DNA of 5,432 bases from Clostridiaceae bacterium (GTDB lineage: Bacteria; Bacillota; Clostridia; Oscillospirales; Butyricicoccaceae), in assembly GCA_016293155.1 (NCBI GenBank), contig JAEDEU010000109.1, positions 1 to 5,432 of the forward strand. The letters run 5' to 3'. The position numbers were made by a program, and so were the translations under genes. Positions 1-4,748 of the stretch are shown piece after piece. Below the pieces are notes generated by a model. That model saw only the letters and a program-made list of their open reading frames with translations, searched no databases and had not been told where the DNA came from. Positions within the stretch are counted from its first letter, which is position 1; the number at the start of each line of letters is the position of its first letter.

Positions 1-1089
1 ATGTATCTGATTCTGATCGGCTCCGCGCTGCCGGAGATCAAGGCGGAGTATCAGATTGATTATCAGGTGGGCGGCATGATGCTGTCCGTGCAGTCCGTCG
101 GATATTTGGTGACCGGCGCGTTTGTCGGAATTGTGCCGCGTTATCTGGGCGCAAAGCAAACCTATTTGATTCTGAGCAATCTGGCGTTTCTCGGTCTGGT
201 GCTCATGATGGTGACGGGCAATCCGGTGCTCCTGCTGCTGGCGATGCTGATGACCGGCATCAGCAAGGGCAGCACCTGCAATTTCGGCAACCAGTTTGTG
301 AGCTGTCTGACCAACAGCGATGCAGGTGCGCTCAATCTGGCGCAGGCGTTTTTTGCGATCGGTGCGTGCGTGGCGCCGATGATTGCGATGGTGTGCGGTT
401 CGTCCTGGCGCATGGCGTTTGGCATTGTGGTGGTCTGCGGCGTGCTCAATTTCGTTTACAGCCTGCGCATGAAGGTTGGACCGGAGGCGTATCGGCACGA
501 GCAGTCCGGCAAACCGGATTTCGGCTTTTTCCGCAAGACGAGCTTCTGGCTGTGTGCGATGATTATTTTCTGCTATCTGGCAATTGAATCGTCGGTCATG
601 GGCTGGCTGGTTACATTTTTCGTGGACTCCGGTGCGGCGGGCGAGGCAACCGCACAGCTGCTGGCAACCGCCCTGTGGGGCGCGCTGCTGGTAGGACGGT
701 TTGCAAGTGCATACTTGGCGCAGCGCTTCCGTCCGGATCAGATGCTCGCGGTGATGGCGGTGGGCATTGCGGCGTGCTTTACGATGCTGATGGTCAGCCG
801 CACGCTGATTCCGATGACCATCGGCGCAATCGGTCTCGGTCTGTTTATGGCGGGCGTGTACGGCACGGCAATCGCAAACGGCGGCGATCTGACCGAACGC
901 TATCCGATGTGTATGGGTATGTATATCGCCATCCCGGGTATCGGTGCGACCATCGCGCCGAGCGCGGTCGGTACGCTGGCGGATCACATCGGCATCCGCG
1001 GCGGCATGTGCGTGCTGTATGTGCTGGTGGCGCTGCTTCTCCTCGTCGCGGCGATCAATCTCATCTATCAGAAGAAGCGCACGGACTGA
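1..1089 (+). CDS. MFS transporter, FucP-like branch (5' partial)
   Basis: This is an integral membrane transporter of the major facilitator superfamily, expected to move a small solute across the cytoplasmic membrane; the substrate is unknown. The 362 visible residues align without gaps to the complete paralogue at 1330, at about 65% identity counted by eye. Met1 here aligns with Ile30 of that protein, so about 29 residues, including the first half of helix 1, lie outside the window. The ATG at position 1 is therefore very likely an internal Met and not the start. Visible signatures are the helix-5 stretch LNLAQAFFAIGACVAP (111-126), the helix-7 motif with Glu and Trp (IESSVMGWL), VGRF before the second-half loop, and the helix-11 glycine run PGIGATIAP. 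The 2-3 loop carries GIVPRYLGAKQ, an MFS motif A that lacks the usual Asp. A hairpin terminator follows the TGA stop by about 25 bases. MFS membership is secure, the FucP-like placement is moderate, and the substrate is not assigned. Confidence 0.9.
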   Translation: MYLILIGSALPEIKAEYQIDYQVGGMMLSVQSVGYLVTGAFVGIVPRYLGAKQTYLILSNLAFLGLVLMMVTGNPVLLLLAMLMTGISKGSTCNFGNQFVSCLTNSDAGALNLAQAFFAIGACVAPMIAMVCGSSWRMAFGIVVVCGVLNFVYSLRMKVGPEAYRHEQSGKPDFGFFRKTSFWLCAMIIFCYLAIESSVMGWLVTFFVDSGAAGEATAQLLATALWGALLVGRFASAYLAQRFRPDQMLAVMAVGIAACFTMLMVSRTLIPMTIGAIGLGLFMAGVYGTAIANGGDLTERYPMCMGMYIAIPGIGATIAPSAVGTLADHIGIRGGMCVLYVLVALLLLVAAINLIYQKKRTD

Positions 1090-1112
1090 CTCGTTGTTTC
1101 AGCTAAAAAATC

Positions 1113-1143
1113 AACCGCCGGAGAAAGCTTCTTCGGCGGTTTT
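1113..1143 (+). terminator. Rho-independent terminator of the first MFS gene
   Basis: The arms AACCGCCGGAGAA (1113-1125) and TTCTTCGGCGGTT (1129-1141) form a 13-bp stem with one G-U pair around a three-base loop, followed by a short T run. The A run at 1105-1110 on the other side would act as a T tail on the minus strand, but no minus-strand gene ends here. It lies 24 bases after the TGA stop and separates the two MFS genes transcriptionally. Confidence 0.85.
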
Positions 1144-1240
1144 GCCATGCCGGTTCGACCCGTCCGTTTGATCCGATCTTGCTTCCTTTGTCCCTTTGCA
1201 AAACGGGGAGACGGAACGCAATAATATAGAAAAAATCAAT

Positions 1241-1298
1241 CGGCAACCGCAAGAATACACCTTGACAAACGCCATGAAACAAGTTACCATTGTTGCCG
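1241..1298. repeat. Spaced 7-bp inverted repeat flanking the MFS promoter
   Basis: CGGCAAC at 1241-1247 is repeated in inverted orientation as GTTGCCG at 1292-1298. The first arm lies upstream of the -35 box and the second sits over the predicted transcription start. Arm centres are 51 bases apart, close to five helical turns, so both arms would face the same side of the DNA. This could be a pair of regulator half-sites, but 7 bp is short and chance is a real alternative. Confidence 0.25.
1262..1290 (+). promoter_or_regulatory. Sigma-A-type promoter of the second MFS gene
   Basis: A perfect -35 box TTGACA (1262-1267) is followed after a 17-base spacer by TACCAT (1285-1290), which matches four of six consensus -10 positions. 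The region just upstream (1221-1238) is A/T-rich and contains a run of six A, which could act as an UP element. The transcript would start near 1297, giving a leader of about 33 bases that contains the ribosome binding site at 1319-1323. No riboswitch or long leader fits in this space. Confidence 0.7.
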
Positions 1299-1329
1299 GT
1301 TTATCAAGCAGCCTGTATGGAGGAGTAGT

Positions 1330-2523
1330 ATGAAAAAACAGTCTTTTTTCAATTCCTTGTCACCGGATAACCGTTATCTTGTTCTGAGTGTATTCTCGAT
1401 TTATCTGGTGCAGGGTATTTACATTATTATGATCGGCTCGGCGCTGCCGATGATTAAGGCGGAGTACCAGATCGACTATCAGGTCGGCGGTATGCTGCTT
1501 TCGGTTCAGTCGATTGGCTATCTGGTCATGGGTGCGGTCACGGGCATTCTGCCAAAATATCTGGGCATGAAGCGCACCATCCTGATTCTGACCAATTTTG
1601 CCTTTGTCGGTCTTGCAATTATGATGGTCACAGGCAATCCGGTTCTGCTGCTGTTTGCCATGCTGATGACCGGTATCAGCAAGGGAGCGACCACGAATTT
1701 TAACAATCAGATTGTCACCACGCTGTCGGGCGGCGATGCCGGCGCGCTCAATCTGCTTCATGCGTGCTTTGCAGTCGGCGCGTGCATTGCGCCGCTGATC
1801 GTGCTGGCGTGCGGCGCATCCTGGCGCACGGCGTTTGCGATTGAAATTGTGATCGGCATCGTGTGTTTTCTGTTCAATTCCCGCCTCAAGGCAGGTCCGG
1901 AGGTCTGTGCGCAGGAGCAGAAGGGCAAGGCGGATTTTGGATTTTTGGGCGAGAAAATTTTCTGGCTGTGCACCATCCTGATGTTCGGCTATCAGGCGAT
2001 TGAGGCATCGGTCATGGGCTGGCTAGTCACGTTCTTTGTGGATTCCGGCACGGTGGACAGCGCGGCGGCACAGCTGCTGACCTCTGCACTGTGGATTGCG
2101 CTGCTGGTCGGACGGTTCACCAGCTCCTTCCTCGCGCGCCGCTTCCGTCCGTATCAGATGATTACGGTTATGGTCATCGGCATTGCGGCGTTTTTCGCGC
2201 TGATGATGGGCAGCCGCGCACTGGTACCGATGACCATCGGCACCATCGGTCTGGGTCTGTGCATGGCAGGCATGTACGGCACGATTGTCGCAAACGGCGG
2301 CGATTTGTTTGACCGCTATCCGATGTGTATGGGCGTATTTGTCACCATTCCGGGCATCGGCGCAACCATCGCACCGAGTGTCATCGGCATGATCTCCGAT
2401 CAGCTCGGTATCCGCGGCGGTATGTCCGTACTGTTTGTACCGGCGGTGCTGCTGCTGCTTGTCGGCGCGTGCAATCTGGCTTATCAGAAGGCACACCGGC
2501 GTGGAAATAAAAAAGCTGTATAA
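1330..2523 (+). CDS. MFS transporter, FucP-like branch (complete)
   Basis: This is a complete 397-residue MFS transporter of usual family length with about 12 membrane helices in two six-helix halves, predicted in the cytoplasmic membrane. The start is set by GGAGG at 1319-1323, six bases before the ATG, and by a short polar N-terminus (1-15) before helix 1. Family signatures are a motif-A-like 2-3 loop GILPKYLGMKR (72-82) without the usual Asp; LNLLHACFAVGACIAP (140-155), resembling the Asn/His/Gly-Ala/Pro pattern of FucP-like porters; Glu225 and Trp231 in helix 7; VGRF (260-263); and PGIGATIAP (341-349) in helix 11. The central loop (about 184-210) is short and charged. It has its own promoter, and its terminator overlaps the convergent gene's end, so it is probably monocistronic. 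It is about 65% identical to the preceding gene with no gaps, which indicates an old tandem duplication. Sugar or nucleoside transport are possibilities only; the substrate is not assigned. Confidence 0.93.
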   Translation: MKKQSFFNSLSPDNRYLVLSVFSIYLVQGIYIIMIGSALPMIKAEYQIDYQVGGMLLSVQSIGYLVMGAVTGILPKYLGMKRTILILTNFAFVGLAIMMVTGNPVLLLFAMLMTGISKGATTNFNNQIVTTLSGGDAGALNLLHACFAVGACIAPLIVLACGASWRTAFAIEIVIGIVCFLFNSRLKAGPEVCAQEQKGKADFGFLGEKIFWLCTILMFGYQAIEASVMGWLVTFFVDSGTVDSAAAQLLTSALWIALLVGRFTSSFLARRFRPYQMITVMVIGIAAFFALMMGSRALVPMTIGTIGLGLCMAGMYGTIVANGGDLFDRYPMCMGVFVTIPGIGATIAPSVIGMISDQLGIRGGMSVLFVPAVLLLLVGACNLAYQKAHRRGNKKAV

Positions 2524-2530
2524 AAAAATA

Positions 2531-2563
2531 CCGTCGGACGGCTAAAACACAGCTGTCCGGCGG
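2531..2563. terminator. Bidirectional Rho-independent terminator between convergent genes
   Basis: The arms CCGTCGGACGGCT (2531-2543) and AGCTGTCCGGCGG (2551-2563) form a 13-bp stem with two G-U wobbles and a seven-base loop. On the plus strand it is followed by TTT and then a run of six T at 2573-2578. On the minus strand the A run at 2522-2528 becomes a T tail. It can therefore end both the plus-strand MFS transcript (stop at 2523) and the minus-strand gene whose stop is at 2570. Confidence 0.85.
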
Positions 2564-2569
2564 TTTGTG

Positions 2570-2941
2570 TTATTTTTTGGATTTTGCGGTGCCTTTTTTG
2601 TGTGCGCGCTCGGCGGCGTCCAGCTCCTGCTCGCGGCGTCTGCGTTCGAGATACGCCTCGTAGTCCTTGACGCGCTGCTCCTGGAAGTGATGCTCGGCAA
2701 AGAAGATGAATACAAACATCACAAGCCAGCGAAGCGTATAGGAAATGACAACCGAATTGAAATATGCCGCGGGATTGGTGGCATAGAATGAATAGGCGAG
2801 CACGAGAATGAGCGCCGCGATGGCCGCATCGAACAGATATAGAATGGTACGGCGGTTTGCATTTTCCGAACCAAGCGGAAGTTCCTTGCCGAGAGCCATA
2901 GCGGTCGGGTGCTTGCGTTCAGGGATTTGGGATTTGATCAT
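2570..2941 (-). CDS. Small two-helix membrane protein, function unknown
   Basis: I do not recognise this 123-residue protein. It has a polar N-terminus (1-30) ending in two Arg, a first hydrophobic segment at about 33-52, a short outside loop with Asn/Pro, and a second segment at about 63-82. After this comes a highly charged stretch rich in Arg, Glu and Gln (about 84-112), likely helical or coiled coil, and a Lys-rich tail (115-123). By the positive-inside rule both ends should be cytosolic. The start is supported by GGAGG (complement of 2951-2955), nine bases before the ATG, and by a promoter further upstream. It converges on the MFS gene, sharing a terminator, and diverges from the gene at 3164. 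The long charged C-terminal helix could be a docking surface, but no function is claimed. Confidence 0.8.
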   Translation of the reverse strand: MIKSQIPERKHPTAMALGKELPLGSENANRRTILYLFDAAIAALILVLAYSFYATNPAAYFNSVVISYTLRWLVMFVFIFFAEHHFQEQRVKDYEAYLERRRREQELDAAERAHKKGTAKSKK

Positions 2942-2982
2942 ATCGGAATGCCTCCATCGGGAAATTGTGCAAATTCAATAAA

Positions 2983-2994
2983 CGTCATTTGACG
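2983..2994. promoter_or_regulatory. Perfect palindrome CGTCA-TT-TGACG, possible operator
   Basis: The two 5-bp arms CGTCA (2983-2987) and TGACG (2990-2994) flank TT. The site lies immediately downstream of the predicted minus-strand transcription start (near 2998) and upstream of the ribosome binding site of the two-helix membrane gene. That is a typical position for a repressor operator. The regulator is unknown, and arms this short may occur by chance. Confidence 0.3.
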
Positions 2995-3004
2995 CGACAC
3001 CGAT

Positions 3005-3033
3005 ATGATAGCATAGTACGCAAAAAAAAGCAA
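3005..3033 (-). promoter_or_regulatory. Promoter of the minus-strand two-helix membrane gene
   Basis: Read on the minus strand, TTGCTT (complement of 3028-3033) is followed after 17 bases by TATCAT (complement of 3005-3010). The -10 box matches five of six consensus positions; the -35 box matches three. The spacer begins with a T run. Transcription would start near 2998, giving a leader of about 57 bases. Confidence 0.6.
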
Positions 3034-3073
3034 GGAGCGGCGGCAGAATGCTGACGAAATCAGGCGAAAAGCA

Positions 3074-3100
3074 GTCATTTTCCAGTCGAGGAAAATTGAC
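3074..3100. repeat. Imperfect inverted repeat overlapping a -35 box
   Basis: GTCATTTTCC (3074-3083) pairs with GGAAAATTGAC (3090-3100) as ten base pairs with one bulged T, around the six-base centre AGTCGA. The right arm runs into the TTGACA -35 box of the plus-strand promoter at 3096. A protein bound here would compete with RNA polymerase. It is upstream of the transcription start, so it would act as DNA and not as an RNA hairpin, and it has no T tail of a terminator. Confidence 0.4.
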
Positions 3101-3125
3101 ACTCCGGATTAAAATAGTGTAAAAT
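3096..3125 (+). promoter_or_regulatory. Promoter of the membrane/zinc-ribbon gene
   Basis: A perfect TTGACA (3096-3101) is followed after 18 bases by TAAAAT (3120-3125), which matches five of six -10 consensus positions. The start would fall near 3132, leaving a leader of about 32 bases that includes the AAGGAGGG ribosome binding site. It is divergent from the minus-strand promoter at 3005-3033. Confidence 0.75.
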
Positions 3126-3150
3126 AGATCATAACAAAGCAGATAATGGA

Positions 3151-3158
3151 AAGGAGGG
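3151..3158 (+). promoter_or_regulatory. Ribosome binding site that sets the start at 3164
   Basis: AAGGAGGG lies five bases before the ATG at 3164 and closely matches the anti-Shine-Dalgarno sequence. An in-frame ATG at 3146 lies upstream of this site and would place it inside the coding region, with no good site of its own. The 3164 start is therefore preferred, removing six residues from the longest reading frame. Confidence 0.85.
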
Positions 3159-3163
3159 AGTTT

Positions 3164-4306
3164 ATGGATCTGATAGAGCTGATGAATGAGTTCGATCTTG
3201 CGGCGCTGATGGACAGCCCGGTGGTCGGAGCCGTTTTTGCCGCATTTCATTCGGCACTCATCGGCGTCACGGTGCTGGCGTTTGTAAACTGCTTTTTCGG
3301 CTATCGGATTTTTCGCATTTTTGCGGCGCTGTGCGGTCTGGGCATCGGCGCGGCAATCGGCGCGCTGCTGATCGCGCTGGAACCGGACAACACCGGAATG
3401 ATGCTCATGGGCGTGCTTTCCGCAATCGTGCTCGCCGCCATGACCTTTGTCGCCTTCCGGTTTGCGGCGTTTTTGATGGGCGCGTTCTGCGGTCTGGCGG
3501 CCGGATTGGTGCTGGTGGGCTGGCAGACGATTTCCATGTCGCCCGATCTGACCGATCCGAAGCTGCTGGCGAGCTTTGCGGCGGAGCTGCTTGTTCCGTC
3601 CGTGCTGATCGGTCTGCTGTGCGTGCTGTTTTATCGTCCGATGATTATCCTTTCTTCCGGACTGATGGGCATGATCGGTGTGTACGGACTGTTTGAGCTG
3701 ATCGGCGTGGAGCTCGGTCCGATGATCTGGGCGCTCGGTCTGGCGTGCTCCGTTCTCGGCATCGGCGTGCAGTTCCAATTCAACCCGAGGGGCACCCTGC
3801 CCGGTCCGGGCAGATGGAAGCCGCGTGCTGCCGCACCGGTCGGAAAGCCGTCCGCGCCGAAGGCGGCGGCACAGCCAAAAGGCAAGATGGCGAAGCACAC
3901 CGCAGTGGAGGCGGACGCAACCACGCGCATTACGGCGGATACGATGCGTGTTCCGGCGGCGGATCTGGATCAGACCACCCGCATCACACCGGAGCAGATG
4001 CGCACGCGTATGGCGCAGGCGCAGGCAGCCGAGCCGGTTGCACAGCCGGAGATTGCGCCGGTCATCGACATGGACGCAGTGATGGATCAGATTCAGGCTT
4101 CTGTTGGGGAAACCGTGCGCGAGATGCAGGACGGAAGCCCCGCGGCACAGCCGGAGGACGATCTGTTCGGCGATATTGAGCAGGCAATTCACAACCGGAT
4201 CGAGGCGGAACAGACGCAGTCGCCGAATCGCTTCTGCATCAAATGCGGAGCGCGCAACGACGCGGATTCCAAATTCTGCATTCATTGCGGGCGTGAACTG
4301 ATATAA
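3164..4306 (+). CDS. DUF4203/TMEM198-like membrane protein with zinc-ribbon tail
   Basis: This is a 380-residue membrane protein of unknown function in three parts. Residues about 20-205 contain roughly seven hydrophobic helices rich in Gly/Ala, with the pattern GYRIFRIFAALCGLGIG (46-62) resembling the TMEM198/TM7SF3-type domain (DUF4203). Residues about 207-350 form a Pro/Ala/Gln-rich, probably disordered linker, basic at first (217-244) and acidic later. Inside it the motif TTRIT occurs twice (253-257 and 271-275), each followed after two residues by a Met-Arg pair. The C-terminus (358-376) is a zinc ribbon of form CxxC-x10-CxxC, with ligands Cys358, Cys361, Cys372 and Cys375. Such ribbons are common at the ends of Clostridial membrane proteins and probably bind zinc; their partners are usually unknown. 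Seven helices after a cytosolic N-terminus would put the tail outside, and eight or six would put it inside, so topology is unresolved. It has its own promoter, and the next gene starts 33 bases downstream. The domain match is from memory of the pattern and is moderate. Confidence 0.85.
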   Translation: MDLIELMNEFDLAALMDSPVVGAVFAAFHSALIGVTVLAFVNCFFGYRIFRIFAALCGLGIGAAIGALLIALEPDNTGMMLMGVLSAIVLAAMTFVAFRFAAFLMGAFCGLAAGLVLVGWQTISMSPDLTDPKLLASFAAELLVPSVLIGLLCVLFYRPMIILSSGLMGMIGVYGLFELIGVELGPMIWALGLACSVLGIGVQFQFNPRGTLPGPGRWKPRAAAPVGKPSAPKAAAQPKGKMAKHTAVEADATTRITADTMRVPAADLDQTTRITPEQMRTRMAQAQAAEPVAQPEIAPVIDMDAVMDQIQASVGETVREMQDGSPAAQPEDDLFGDIEQAIHNRIEAEQTQSPNRFCIKCGARNDADSKFCIHCGRELI

Positions 4307-4307
4307 T
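4299..4307 (+). promoter_or_regulatory. Candidate extended -10 promoter for the four-helix membrane gene
   Basis: TGATATAAT matches the extended -10 consensus TGnTATAAT exactly and spans the last codons and stop of the upstream gene. No convincing -35 box lies at 16-18 bases, which extended -10 promoters can tolerate. Transcription would begin near 4314, leaving about 26 bases before the ATG at 4340, including the GGGGAG site. It could let the downstream genes be expressed separately from the membrane/zinc-ribbon gene. Confidence 0.45.
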
Positions 4308-4339
4308 ATAAAGGTAAATCACAAAAGGGGAGATTTTTT

Positions 4340-4687
4340 ATGAGAATGATAATTGTATTGGCAGCTTTACTGATGCTTGCAGGCAGTGTGTATCAGTGGA
4401 AGCGCTGCCGCGAAAACGGCAATGCAGACCGTTCGGACGTTGCGTTGATCGTCTGCGGCGCGGTGGTTGTGGTGCTCAGCCTTGCGTCTCTGCTGACAGG
4501 CGGAGAGACCGGTCTGCCGTTCTGGGCAACCGTGATTGCGGCAATCCTCGTGGGCGCCTGCGGCGGCAGAATGTATTTTCTGGCGGCACAGAAGCACGAG
4601 AGCATTCGCCGTCCGCTGATTGCAGTGACGGCTCTGCTGGTCGTGATGACCCTGTCCGTATGTGTCAGCACCTTTCTGATGAAGTAA
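4340..4687 (+). CDS. Four-helix small membrane protein, function unknown
   Basis: I do not recognise this 115-residue protein. It has four hydrophobic segments at about 2-19, 33-53, 60-81 and 91-112. A charged loop (21-32) rich in Lys, Arg, Glu and Asp separates the first two, and a second charged loop (84-91) separates the last two. There is no soluble domain and no recognisable catalytic motif. A Cys pair pattern is absent, although single Cys residues occur at 23, 39, 74 and 108. The start is supported by GGGGAG at 4327-4332, seven bases before the ATG. It lies 33 bases after the membrane/zinc-ribbon gene and 61 bases before deoD, all on the same strand without a visible terminator, so co-transcription with either is possible. 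Intact frame, upstream signals and codon use like its neighbours support a real gene. Confidence 0.78.
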   Translation: MRMIIVLAALLMLAGSVYQWKRCRENGNADRSDVALIVCGAVVVVLSLASLLTGGETGLPFWATVIAAILVGACGGRMYFLAAQKHESIRRPLIAVTALLVVMTLSVCVSTFLMK

Positions 4688-4735
4688 CACAGAACAGACT
4701 CCGTGAATGGAATTTGTCAATCGGACGATGACATG

Positions 4736-4741
4736 AGGAGG
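4736..4741 (+). promoter_or_regulatory. Ribosome binding site of deoD
   Basis: AGGAGG lies seven bases before the ATG at 4749, and the resulting N-terminus MATPHN matches known DeoD starts, which fixes the start codon. The 61-base gap (4688-4748) shows no clear promoter or terminator: a TTGTCA at 4714-4719 has no -10 partner at the right distance. Confidence 0.85.
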
Positions 4742-4748
4742 AATTTTT

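Noticed and set aside
1..3. ATG at the first base of the window as the true start of the first MFS gene
   Set aside because: It aligns with Ile30 of the paralogue, inside helix 1, so using it would remove half of the first membrane helix; the real start lies upstream of the window.
1160..1214. CCGTCCGTTT pairing with AAACG-GGGA-GACGG as a structured leader or riboswitch
   Set aside because: It needs a four-base bulge and a loop of about 31 bases, and it lies upstream of the predicted promoter, so it would not be transcribed with the second MFS gene.
1360..1761. 133-codon minus-strand frame
   Set aside because: It is antisense to the complete MFS gene, with an Asn/Gln/His/Arg-rich composition and no start signals.
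3146..3163. Upstream in-frame ATG for the membrane/zinc-ribbon gene
   Set aside because: The strong AAGGAGGG site at 3151-3158 would be inside the coding region, and no binding site precedes 3146.
2975..4285. 436-codon open frame on the minus strand
   Set aside because: It lies opposite the well-supported gene at 3164, has a low-complexity Arg/His/Gln composition typical of the antisense of GC-rich coding DNA, has no ribosome binding site at its start, and runs across the divergent promoters.
4714..4719. TTGTCA as the -35 box of a deoD promoter
   Set aside because: The position 16-18 bases downstream is the GC-rich ribosome binding site, with no -10-like sequence.
4728..4736. Tiny reading frame ATG-ACA-TGA before deoD as a leader peptide
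   Set aside because: It has two codons with no binding site of its own; it overlaps the deoD ribosome binding region and is most simply chance.
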